Positions 9,466-17,054 of a DNA stretch of 64,000 nucleotides are shown here, piece after piece (position 1 is the stretch's first letter; each line of letters opens with the position of its first letter). The notes under the pieces were generated by a model. It saw only the letters and a list, made by a program, of their open reading frames with translations, was not told the origin of the DNA and ran no database searches. Source of the stretch: Bacillus sp. FJAT-50079 (GTDB taxonomy: Bacteria; Bacillota; Bacilli; Bacillales; Bacillaceae_C). Location of the stretch: contig NZ_JAGYPD010000006.1 in NCBI RefSeq assembly GCF_018343515.1, forward strand, positions 186,001 to 250,000, given 5' to 3'. Both the position numbers and the translations under genes were made by a program.

Positions 9466-10161
9466 ATGGACAAACAATTAATGCTAGCGTGGATCGAAGC
9501 CGGAACCATTCAAATCCCTCATTTACTCATGAATAAATACCGACAAATCGGTTTAGATGAAAAAGAGCTCGTCTTGCTTTTGCACATCATTTCCTTCGCT
9601 GAAAAAGGCAATGAATTTCCAACGCCTGAACAATTGGCGCATAGAATGACAATGACAAGCGAGGAATGCGCGATGATGTTAAGAAAGCTTGTTCAAGCTG
9701 GTTTTATACAAATCGAGGATCAATCAAAGGATGGAGTAGGGTTTGAAAAGTATTCACTCGCTCCATTATGGCTAAAGCTTATCGATGACATAGAACGCGA
9801 ACAAAAACAAGCAAATGTAGAAACGGCATTGATGGAAGAACAGAACTTATATACGCTGTTCGAACAGGAATTTGGCAGGCCGCTATCGCCGCTGGAATGT
9901 GAATCAATGGCGATGTGGATTGATCAAGATAAACATGACCCTGTATTAATAAAAGCGGCTTTACGAGAATCGGTCATGTCAGGAAAACTGAACTTCCGTT
10001 ATATCGATCGAATTTTATTTGAATGGAAGAAAAATGGAATTGTTACATTGGAACAAGCGCGTGTTCAAGCGCTGAAATTTCGCCAAAAAACAAACAAACC
10101 AGATCAAAAGCCTGTTCAAAGCTCCAATGCGGTGCCTTTTTATAATTGGTTAGAGCAGTAG
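9466..10161 (+). CDS. dnaD: DNA replication initiation protein DnaD
   Basis: Primosomal protein of Bacillus replication initiation and restart, acting with DnaA/PriA, DnaB and DnaI in helicase loading. An N-terminal winged-helix DDBH1 domain (about residues 1-110) includes the FPTPEQLAHRMTMT segment, and a DDBH2 domain contains EFGRPLSPLECESMAMWID and YIDRILFEWKKNGI. The 231-residue length matches the family. It has an AAAAGGGGTG ribosome site and is followed closely by nth, as in B. subtilis. Confidence 0.95.
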   Translation: MDKQLMLAWIEAGTIQIPHLLMNKYRQIGLDEKELVLLLHIISFAEKGNEFPTPEQLAHRMTMTSEECAMMLRKLVQAGFIQIEDQSKDGVGFEKYSLAPLWLKLIDDIEREQKQANVETALMEEQNLYTLFEQEFGRPLSPLECESMAMWIDQDKHDPVLIKAALRESVMSGKLNFRYIDRILFEWKKNGIVTLEQARVQALKFRQKTNKPDQKPVQSSNAVPFYNWLEQ

Positions 10162-10193
10162 ATGGATGATAAAAAAATGGAAGGTGAAAATAC

Positions 10194-10862
10194 GTGCTAA
10201 ATCGAAAGCAAATTCGTTTTTGTTTAGATGAAATGGCGAAAATGTTTCCTCACGCACATTGCGAATTAGTCCATTCAAACCCATTTGAATTAGTAATAGC
10301 TGTTTTGCTCTCTGCGCAATGTACAGATGCCCTCGTCAATCGTGTGACGGAGAAGCTTTTTGAAAAATATAAAACACCCGAAGATTATTTAGCGGTATCA
10401 TTAAGTGAACTTGAAAGTGATATCCGTTCGATTGGTTTATTTAGAAATAAAGCAAAGAACATCCAAAAATTATGCCAAATGTTAATTGATGATTATGGAA
10501 GAGTCGTCCCATCGGAAAGGGAAGAATTAGAAAAGCTACCTGGAGTTGGCCGGAAAACAGCGAATGTCGTTATGTCCGTTGCATATAATGTGCCGGCAAT
10601 TGCTGTTGATACGCATGTTGAAAGGGTGAGCAAGCGATTAGCATTTTGTCGTTGGAAAGATAGTGTACTAGAAGTAGAGAAGACATTAATGCGGAAAGTT
10701 CCAGAAGAGGAATGGTCGGTTACCCATCATCGGATGATTTTCTTCGGACGTTATCATTGCAAAGCGCAAAATCCTCAATGTCCAAGTTGCCCGTTGCTTG
10801 ATGTATGTCGTGAAGGAAAAAAGCGGATGAAAAAGAAGGAACAAGCAATTGAACATGTGTAA
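10194..10862 (+). CDS. nth: Endonuclease III (DNA glycosylase/AP lyase) Nth
   Basis: Base-excision-repair enzyme that removes oxidised pyrimidines and cleaves abasic sites. The helix-hairpin-helix LPGVGRKTANV holds catalytic Lys121, Asp139 lies in AVDTHVERV, and the [4Fe-4S] loop cysteines are Cys189, 196, 199 and 205 in the canonical C-x6-C-x2-C-x5-C spacing. The GTG start has AAGGTG upstream; 222 residues is a full-length protein. Its 3' end overlaps ypoC by 14 nt. Confidence 0.96.
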   Translation: MLNRKQIRFCLDEMAKMFPHAHCELVHSNPFELVIAVLLSAQCTDALVNRVTEKLFEKYKTPEDYLAVSLSELESDIRSIGLFRNKAKNIQKLCQMLIDDYGRVVPSEREELEKLPGVGRKTANVVMSVAYNVPAIAVDTHVERVSKRLAFCRWKDSVLEVEKTLMRKVPEEEWSVTHHRMIFFGRYHCKAQNPQCPSCPLLDVCREGKKRMKKKEQAIEHV

Positions 10863-11361
10863 ACATTCCGCAATTCCAACTGAATTAGATCATCCGTTAT
10901 TTGCTCATAAGACTGAGCAATATTTCCCTTATGAAATGAAATATTATAGCGGATTAGATGAGGATAAGTTCCTTCCTTGGAATGACCCGGATAAGTCTGT
11001 AAAAGATATTATGATTGAATGGACATCCGCCGAGCGAACATTACAAGCTCAATTTCAGGCACGCCGACAAGTGTCTGAAGCGGAGATGAAAAAGATAATC
11101 GCACATTATCTTAGTTTGCTTTTTTGGACAAATCATCAACCTGTTCAATTAAATCAATTGCATAAGAAAATAAAGCTCCTGCAAATTACACCGTATAATT
11201 TACCTGACCGCTTGGACTTTATCCTCAATCGTCCTTTTTCATATCAAGCATTTAAACAATTGCAGGAATTAATGTTAGAACAACAAAAACATTACGCAGC
11301 GATCAAAGTGAGAGGGCGATCTAAAACTCCATCAAATGAAAGGAATTGGAGCGTAAATTAA
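10849..11361 (+). CDS. ypoC: Conserved Bacillus protein YpoC
   Basis: 170 residues, cytosolic, with no recognised catalytic motif; probably mostly helical. Size and position between nth and ponA match B. subtilis YpoC, whose function is unknown. The TTG at 10849 has GAAGGA 8 nt upstream; the in-frame ATG at 10855 is the alternative. The 14-nt overlap with nth implies coupling. A tandem-repeat spacer follows. Confidence 0.8.
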   Translation: MNMCKHSAIPTELDHPLFAHKTEQYFPYEMKYYSGLDEDKFLPWNDPDKSVKDIMIEWTSAERTLQAQFQARRQVSEAEMKKIIAHYLSLLFWTNHQPVQLNQLHKKIKLLQITPYNLPDRLDFILNRPFSYQAFKQLQELMLEQQKHYAAIKVRGRSKTPSNERNWSVN

Positions 11362-11438
11362 CATAGACCAACAATAGAAGGAGTCCTCAGACTTTTGGAC
11401 GGGACTGTCTAAAAGGGAAGTAGGCTATTGCTAAACAT

Positions 11439-11643
11439 CGTACGCTCGATTAATCTTAATGAGGATTTATTGCCGTTGAGGGTTAATCGAGTATGTTTCG
11501 AATGACCTTAATGGGAGTTTATAACTGGTGAGGGTCGATCGAATGTGTTTCGATTGACCTTATTGAAGACTTTCTGAGGGAGAAGGGCAATCGGATAGAG
11601 TACGATTGACATTAATGAAGTGAATAGGCTATCAAGGGGAAAT
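11439..11643. repeat. Four-unit ~52-bp tandem repeat in the ypoC-ponA spacer
   Basis: Units at 11439-11487 (49 bp), 11488-11539, 11540-11591 and 11592-11643 (52 bp each) align as CGnnTnnGTTTCGATTGACCTTAATGA plus a variable middle and AGGG-(T/C)(A/C/G)AT. The joins fold: GGTCGATCGAA (unit 2/3 junction) pairs with TTCGATTGACC in unit 3. No open frame or spacer-type structure was seen. The rest of the 374-bp gap holds a near-perfect CTTTTGGAC/GTCTAAAAG palindrome (about 11392-11415) and the bidirectional terminator. Confidence 0.8.
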
Positions 11644-11659
11644 GGAAATCAACCTGAGC

Positions 11660-11720
11660 ATAAAAAAGAAGGGGGTATTCAAAAGTCAATAAAAGTTTGA
11701 CTTTTGAATACCCCTTTTTG
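11660..11720. terminator. Bidirectional terminator between ypoC and ponA
   Basis: Perfect 18-bp stem (11672-11689 with 11697-11714). An A-rich run precedes it and a T-run follows, so it can end both the plus-strand ypoC transcript and the minus-strand recU-ponA transcript. Confidence 0.92.
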
Positions 11721-11735
11721 CTGTTGCTTTATTTA

Positions 11736-14330
11736 TTAATTGTTATTGCCATTCTCGTTTTCTCGGTTAGCCGGAGGCGGCTCTTGCCCTACGGGAGTGT
11801 CGGGATTTTCTGTTGAACCATTGTCATCTTCCCCAGCTTCGCCATTGTCCTCGCTTTGATTTTCATCTGGGGGAGGGGACCCACCATTGTCATTTCCATT
11901 CGGTTCTTCTATATTTCCTTGCTCTTGTTCATCCTCATCATTTTCTTCAAACTTAGGGATCGTCACACTCGCTGTTCCCGCTGTGCTTTCTTGGTCATTT
12001 GCAATTGCAACCACTTCGATGGAATAGGTGACCCCTGGTTGGACATTTTGAACGATATGACTGTATCCATCTATCACGCCAACATCTTGTGTATTGCCAT
12101 CATCTGTTTTTATCGTGACGTTAAACTGCAATTCCTTTTTGTCTTTATCTGGATGATCCCATGTAAAGAGCACTTCGCTTTCCGCCTGATGATATTCTCC
12201 ATGAACAGAAGGCGGGTCAAGCTTATCAAATGCTTTTGATACTTCCTTCGGCTCTGTTCCGGCAACAAATAGCTCGTAGACGATATTGCTATCAGGTGTA
12301 TACTCACTTGGCTTTTTAGCTGGATTAGATCCTTTTTCAACCGCTGCTTTGACAACACTATTCGGCATTGTAAAGTCTGGCGTTTCAATACCATCTGAAA
12401 CGTACTGCATTAAGTGCTTGTAAAGCTCGCGGGCGATTAATTGGTCATTTCCGTTTCTAGGAGTTTTTAACGGTGTACTCCTTTGCGCATATCCGGTCCA
12501 GACAGCCGTAGAATAATTTGTCGTATAGCCAGCGAACCAAGAATCAGGAACATCGCCTTCACTTAAGTTGTATTTTGTGAACTCTTCGTTCGTATAGTTC
12601 GATGTTCCTGTTTTACCAGCAGCATGTAGGCCAGGAATAATCGCTAATTTTCCTGTTGCTCCAGATTTATTGGAAATAACATCTTTAAGCATATCGGTAA
12701 TCATATATGCAGTAGAATCCTTCATCGCGATTCTAGACTCGATTTTGTTTTTAACTTCTGTTTCACCATCACGTAAAACAATTTTTGTCACCGTATGTGG
12801 TGTGTTATATACGCCATTGTTCCCGAAAGTGGCATATGCTCCTGCTAATTTCATCGGGGATACATTCGTGATGCCTCCAATGGAAGCAGATTCGAAAAAT
12901 TCCTTTTCATCAAACTCAAGGCCAAGATTTGCCGCAAATTCTCTCGATTTTTCAAGTCCAGCCGCTTGAAATGCCTTTAAGGCAGGAATATTCCGCGAAC
13001 GATAAAGTGCTTCTCTCATTGTCATCTGTCCGAGATGACCTTTATCAAAATTTCGAATTGCTGTCCCGTTTGAATATGTGTACGGCTCATCAACGATTTG
13101 TTCATATGTTGACCAATTTAAATACTCAATCGCTGGCGCATAATCCAAAATCGGTTTGATCGTTGATCCAGGTGAGCGATCTCTAAGTGTTGTGGCAAAA
13201 TTTGTTCCACGTTTAATATCTTGATATCGATTGCCGCCAATTGCGCGAATTTCCCCTGTTTTTGTATCTTGTAAAACGATTCCCGCTTGCATATCATCGT
13301 CAGGGAAATCAATAATTTCATTTGTTTCTGTAGGAGCTAGCATTTTTTCTACATATTCTTGCGCGTTTGGATCAAGTGTCGTATACACCGTTAATCCATC
13401 CGCAAAAATATTATAGTCGCCTAAAGCTTCAACCTCTCTAATGACTTGATCGACAAAGGAGTCATACTTATAGGCATTCTTTTTATTTTCTTCCTCATCA
13501 ACTAAGCTTGCCGTAATGGAAACATTTTGCGCAGTTTCCATTTGCTCTTTACTAATTTTTCCATGTTGATGCATTAATGATAATACAATATTCTTTCGTT
13601 TATCAGCTTTTTCAGGGAATTCATATGGATTATAATTGTAAGGACTTTGCGGCAGACCTGCTAAGACAGCAATCTCTTGCAATTCTAACTCGCTCAATTC
13701 TTTACCAAAATAATACTTGGATGCTGTTTCGATTCCATGAATTCCGTTCGCATAACTGATTTTGTTCACATACATTTCGAAAATTTGCTTTTTCGTATAA
13801 TTTTTCTCTAATTGCAATGAAAGCCATGCTTCCTGTGCTTTTCTTTTTAATGTTTTTTCGTTTGTTAAAAACGATCCTTTAATGACTTGCTGGGTGATGG
13901 TTGAAGCTCCTTCAGAACCGAAGCCGCGTGTTACGTTTGCGAGTACAGCCCCAGTCAGTCTTCTTAAATCAATTCCGCTATGTTTAAAAAAGCGAACATC
14001 TTCCGTTGCTAAAACGGCATCACGAACCGATTCAGGAATATCTTCGTAGTCAACATAGTCCCTTGTTTCGGTCCCAAGTGTTGTAAATGGGTTGCCATCC
14101 TTATCTAATAATTGCGAAGCGACAGGATCGATTAATGCAGTTTTATCGAGCTTTGGTGCGTCTTTTACGTAATAAGCGAAAAGTCCAACCCCAAATAACA
14201 GTCCTGCTACTCCAAGTATAAATAACCATAAAATGATTTTCTTAAATAGTTTCATCGGTTTTTTCGATGTTTTTCTTTTTTGCGCGGCTTGTTTGCGCCG
14301 TGCTTCACGTGTTTGTTGATTTTCTGCCAT
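11736..14330 (-). CDS. ponA: Penicillin-binding protein 1A/1B (bifunctional glycosyltransferase/transpeptidase)
   Basis: Class A PBP that polymerises and cross-links peptidoglycan at the membrane. A basic cytoplasmic tail is followed by a transmembrane helix (about 31-53), a GT51 domain with catalytic Glu110 in ATEDVRFF and the EGASTITQQ motif, and a transpeptidase with Ser389-x-x-Lys392 (SPGSTIKP), SRN and KTG (GKTGTSNYT). Then come a fibronectin-III-like domain and an acidic, Asn/Gly/Pro-rich tail. I use the ATG at 14330 with GTGAGGA 9 nt upstream; the ATG at 14339 directly abuts that site. 864 residues. It lies 68 nt downstream of recU in a conserved operon. Confidence 0.95.
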   Translation of the reverse strand: MAENQQTREARRKQAAQKRKTSKKPMKLFKKIILWLFILGVAGLLFGVGLFAYYVKDAPKLDKTALIDPVASQLLDKDGNPFTTLGTETRDYVDYEDIPESVRDAVLATEDVRFFKHSGIDLRRLTGAVLANVTRGFGSEGASTITQQVIKGSFLTNEKTLKRKAQEAWLSLQLEKNYTKKQIFEMYVNKISYANGIHGIETASKYYFGKELSELELQEIAVLAGLPQSPYNYNPYEFPEKADKRKNIVLSLMHQHGKISKEQMETAQNVSITASLVDEEENKKNAYKYDSFVDQVIREVEALGDYNIFADGLTVYTTLDPNAQEYVEKMLAPTETNEIIDFPDDDMQAGIVLQDTKTGEIRAIGGNRYQDIKRGTNFATTLRDRSPGSTIKPILDYAPAIEYLNWSTYEQIVDEPYTYSNGTAIRNFDKGHLGQMTMREALYRSRNIPALKAFQAAGLEKSREFAANLGLEFDEKEFFESASIGGITNVSPMKLAGAYATFGNNGVYNTPHTVTKIVLRDGETEVKNKIESRIAMKDSTAYMITDMLKDVISNKSGATGKLAIIPGLHAAGKTGTSNYTNEEFTKYNLSEGDVPDSWFAGYTTNYSTAVWTGYAQRSTPLKTPRNGNDQLIARELYKHLMQYVSDGIETPDFTMPNSVVKAAVEKGSNPAKKPSEYTPDSNIVYELFVAGTEPKEVSKAFDKLDPPSVHGEYHQAESEVLFTWDHPDKDKKELQFNVTIKTDDGNTQDVGVIDGYSHIVQNVQPGVTYSIEVVAIANDQESTAGTASVTIPKFEENDEDEQEQGNIEEPNGNDNGGSPPPDENQSEDNGEAGEDDNGSTENPDTPVGQEPPPANRENENGNNN

Positions 14331-14398
14331 ATGCAGCATTCCTCACTTTCATTCAAGCAAATTACAATAGCTGTTCCATTCGCCAGATCGAACAACCT

Positions 14399-15010
14399 TC
14401 ATATTGCATAGATATCTTTGATGACTTTCAAATAATCAATTCGCGGTTGGTAGCCAAGTTTGATCTCATATCCATATTTGATGAACTCTTCTTTTGTAAT
14501 CGACTTTCTTCCGCCTTTTCCCATCCGTTCCCAAAACTGTGACAAATAATCGTATTCTAATAAAAACACTTCCTCAGTCTTGGAAAATCTAACGATGACA
14601 AAGGCAATTCCACCACATTTGACTACATCGTCCATATGAGTGATTTGGTGAACATGGAAATTTTTGAGCGGAAACGACGTATCGCTTTTTGTTTCCTTTG
14701 CTTCAAAATCAATATATCTCCCTTTGTACACTCCATTAAAATCGGTTGTTGATGCTTGGCGGAAATAGGCCTCCTTTATAACGGCGGCGCTTCGGCGCTT
14801 ATAATCGACATTTACAATTTGAATCGGGGTCGGTTTCTTATGGATGACGGCCATGCCTCTCGATAAGTAATATAGATTCGTATCGTTAATATCTTCCTCT
14901 AATGTCATTCCTCGCTTTGCGTACGAAGCATTTTTTAATTCCTTCACTTGTTTATTTTTGTTTGTTTGCAGCGAGTATTTTTTTCCATTCGGATAATGAA
15001 ACTCCATCAT
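14399..15010 (-). CDS. recU: Holliday junction resolvase RecU
   Basis: Resolves Holliday junctions with RuvAB and modulates RecA. Restriction-endonuclease-like motifs are visible: NRGM-type KRGMTLEED, the stretch TTDFNGVYKGRYIDFEAKET with the D-x-n-E-x-K catalytic residues, and FPLKNFHVHQI. 203 residues, normal length. Two tandem ATGs (15010, 15007) follow a GAGGTGG site; 15007 has the better spacing and cannot be excluded. Upstream of ponA in the same order as in B. subtilis. Confidence 0.94.
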   Translation of the reverse strand: MMEFHYPNGKKYSLQTNKNKQVKELKNASYAKRGMTLEEDINDTNLYYLSRGMAVIHKKPTPIQIVNVDYKRRSAAVIKEAYFRQASTTDFNGVYKGRYIDFEAKETKSDTSFPLKNFHVHQITHMDDVVKCGGIAFVIVRFSKTEEVFLLEYDYLSQFWERMGKGGRKSITKEEFIKYGYEIKLGYQPRIDYLKVIKDIYAI

Positions 15011-15030
15011 GATCCCACCTCACTTGCCTT

Positions 15031-15040
15031 ATTATACCAT
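15031..15040 (-). promoter_or_regulatory. Extended -10 promoter of recU-ponA
   Basis: Read on the minus strand, TATGGTATAAT contains a consensus -10 (plus 15031-15036) with the TGn extension; no good -35 is seen. It is only ~21 nt from the recU start, so the leader is short. Confidence 0.55.
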
Positions 15041-15410
15041 AGCTAGAACGAGAGGCAGATGTTGCCTATCACCATAAGACGTATAAACATTGTTTAAAGT
15101 TTCACTTTTTCAAAAGGAAAAGCAGAAAGTATCCATTTTTTAAGAAATCATTTTGATATTTGATTATTTGAATCTAGCTTATTCTGATTTGAAAACCAAC
15201 ATCCCGGTGGCACAGTTTGTAATAATACAGTTCTGAAAGAACGTTTGTGCTTTTCTTATATTAATATATGGAAATGTCGAATACAAATAGGAGAAGCTGC
15301 AAATAAAAACTTTGTTTGCCGAATTGCTTCTAGTTTTGTCAGGCGTGAAGGAAGATCGAAAGTTAGCGAGAATTAGACATATATTATAGATTTGGATGGA
15401 GGCGGAAAGA

Positions 15411-15614
15411 ATGACCCGACAAGATCTTCTCGCGAAACTAGAGTTCATACGTGTTCAACTTGAGCAAATGGAAATCATGCTTGAGGAGAAAATGAGGAAT
15501 GAAAAACAGGCAATGAAAACAGAGATGGAAAGAACGAACGAACGGGCAAGACGAGCCATTCATCGCTTAGATGTGACAACGAAAGCAAATGAACAAACAT
15601 ATAAAGTTTCATAA
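15411..15614 (+). CDS. Small coiled-coil protein, function unknown
   Basis: 67 residues, strongly charged, predicted nearly all-helical (LEQMEIMLEEKMRNEKQAMK), with no membrane segment or motif. ATG 15411 follows a GGAGGCGG ribosome site and a terminator follows the stop, so it looks like a real monocistronic gene. Position between recU and yppE corresponds to the variable yppC/yppD place in B. subtilis; I do not recognise it as either. The ~400-nt gap between recU and this gene (15011-15410) shows nothing else beyond the recU promoter. Confidence 0.6.
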   Translation: MTRQDLLAKLEFIRVQLEQMEIMLEEKMRNEKQAMKTEMERTNERARRAIHRLDVTTKANEQTYKVS

Positions 15615-15655
15615 TCTTGAAAAAGGCGAAACATCCTTTTAAGATAGATCATATG

Positions 15656-15681
15656 CAGCATAGTTTTTATGCTGTTTTTTT
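15656..15681 (+). terminator. Intrinsic terminator
   Basis: CAGCATA (15656-15662) pairs with TATGCTG (15668-15674), followed by seven Ts; it separates the small coiled-coil gene from yppE. Confidence 0.85.
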
Positions 15682-15706
15682 AATTCCTTAGGAAGGGGTG
15701 CAAGCA

Positions 15707-16069
15707 GTGGATCAACGTGAATTATATTTGCTGACGAGTCAGCTTTATGAATATAACCAACAGGCATCACAACATTTTCAACAAGGTAGGGAAACGGGAG
15801 TTGAAGGTGATTTTTATAAAGAAGTAAAACCATTTGCGGATGCTGTTAAAGAGTGTGTGGTAAGATGGGAGCCGGAAGCAGTTAAATGGCTCCTTAAAAA
15901 TAAACCAAAGCATATTTATCCGCTTCAAATAAAAAACACGGCGGAAAATATTCAAATGGTTTCAGTTAGAGCCTTTTTTCCTTCAACAAGCTTAAAAAAA
16001 ATGAAGGATCATATTCAATCGATTGAATTTGTGCTAAAAAGGATGCTTGATGAACTGGAAGATAAATGA
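15707..16069 (+). CDS. yppE: YppE-like protein (DUF1798 family)
   Basis: 120 residues of a small helical-bundle family found in Bacillaceae; function unknown. The pattern YNQQASQHFQQGRETG...DFYKEVKPFAD...WLLKNKPKHIYPLQIKNTAENIQMVSVRAFFP resembles YppE. GTG 15707 has GGAAGGGG 8 nt upstream; the upstream in-frame GTG at 15698 abuts that site and is rejected. The gene order yppE-yppG-yprA is conserved. Confidence 0.75.
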   Translation: MDQRELYLLTSQLYEYNQQASQHFQQGRETGVEGDFYKEVKPFADAVKECVVRWEPEAVKWLLKNKPKHIYPLQIKNTAENIQMVSVRAFFPSTSLKKMKDHIQSIEFVLKRMLDELEDK

Positions 16070-16219
16070 GAGAAGAACCATTTTCTGACGCTCACCTGCT
16101 GTGATCATCGCACATAGTCTATAAGTATAAGAGGACGTTTGGGTAGTACGTTACAATATGCTATTTCATTATCGGTCTTTTGAACAGTTATTAGCGATGA
16201 ACAAGGAGGAATGATCAGG

Positions 16220-16684
16220 ATGCGACGTAATCATTATTACCCTTATTCCCCGGCACCATATCCGACGCAACAACCATATTTTCATCCTGGCAACCAATAC
16301 ATGGGGATGCAAGGCTATGGAGGAATGCCAGTCAATCAAGGGATGTATCCTCCATATGCAGCATTTCAAATGAATCCAACGATGCAATACGGCTTGAGTG
16401 AGCAAGGGTATGGACTATTTCAAAATCCGTTACAGCCGGAGGAAGATTATTTGTATGGCAACCAACAAAAATACAATCAATCTTATGGTCAGCCATATCA
16501 TAAACCAATGCCAGGGCCCAATCAGTCTCAGCTTAATAAAAAGGGATCGTTTATGAATTCCTTTAAATCACAGGATGGTTCGTTTGATGTAAATAAAATG
16601 GTGAATACGACTGGGCAGCTTGTCAATGCGCTCACGCAAGTTTCCAATATGGCAAAGGGATTAGGCAGTTTTTTTAAAGTGTAG
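16220..16684 (+). CDS. yppG: YppG-like Tyr/Pro/Gln/Met-rich protein, probable spore protein
   Basis: 154 residues. The N-terminal two thirds are low-complexity and rich in Tyr, Pro, Gln, Gly and Met, typical of spore-coat-like proteins. The C-terminal ~40 residues (FDVNKMVNTTGQLVNALTQVSNMAKGLGSFF) are the conserved amphipathic YppG-type tail. ATG 16220 is 9 nt from AAGGAGGA; the ATG at 16211 directly abuts it. Followed by a terminator. A spore role is inferred from composition and family. Confidence 0.75.
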   Translation: MRRNHYYPYSPAPYPTQQPYFHPGNQYMGMQGYGGMPVNQGMYPPYAAFQMNPTMQYGLSEQGYGLFQNPLQPEEDYLYGNQQKYNQSYGQPYHKPMPGPNQSQLNKKGSFMNSFKSQDGSFDVNKMVNTTGQLVNALTQVSNMAKGLGSFFKV

Positions 16685-16686
16685 CT

Positions 16687-16716
16687 CAGGAATCGGGAGA
16701 CCGGTTCCTGTTTTAT
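16687..16716 (+). terminator. Intrinsic terminator after yppG
   Basis: 10-bp stem CAGGAATCGG/CCGGTTCCTG (one G-T pair) followed by TTTTATTTT. Confidence 0.8.
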
Positions 16717-16729
16717 TTTCATAAACAAA

Positions 16730-16995
16730 TTTAAGTTTACCCAAAAATAAAACTTGACCTTTATATGAAAACGTCATCCAAAAAATGAATTTTTGGATGC
16801 CTATTTTAATCTTTTAAAAGGATACATAATACTGTTAATTTCCGCTCCAGGCAGAACGGAAATCAACACCTCCATCTCACTACCAACCGTACTTTTTTTA
16901 ATACCTAAAATTGTCAATATATAATGTTTCGATCCTAAAAAAGACCACATCATAGAAAAGATCCTTAATTATTGATGAAAATCGGTAAACTTAAA
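16730..16995. repeat. MITE-like repeat, copy B (266 bp)
   Basis: Second copy of the element at 3177-3493, with 12-bp perfect terminal inverted repeats TTTAAGTTTACC (16730-16741) and GGTAAACTTAAA (16984-16995). The internal hairpin is preserved, but compared with copy A a 19-bp stretch is missing between CCAGGCA and GAACGG, leaving a near-perfect palindrome around ATTTCCG/CGGAAAT. No flanking direct repeat was found. It lies directly upstream of the yprA promoter region. Confidence 0.7.
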
Positions 16996-17028
16996 AAAGT
17001 AATCATTCCAAAGCGAACGCTCATTCGT

Positions 17029-17034
17029 TATACT
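17029..17034 (+). promoter_or_regulatory. Possible -10 box of yprAB
   Basis: TATACT, 21 nt before the yprA start and 34 nt past the repeat. The -35 region is weak (TTCCAA, 17006-17011, 17-bp spacing), so the call is tentative. Confidence 0.4.
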
Positions 17035-17054
17035 AGAGTGAAGAGGTGATGTTG

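Noticed and set aside
11439-11643. CRISPR array
   Set aside because: The units are contiguous and degenerate throughout, with no conserved-repeat/unique-spacer alternation and no cas genes.
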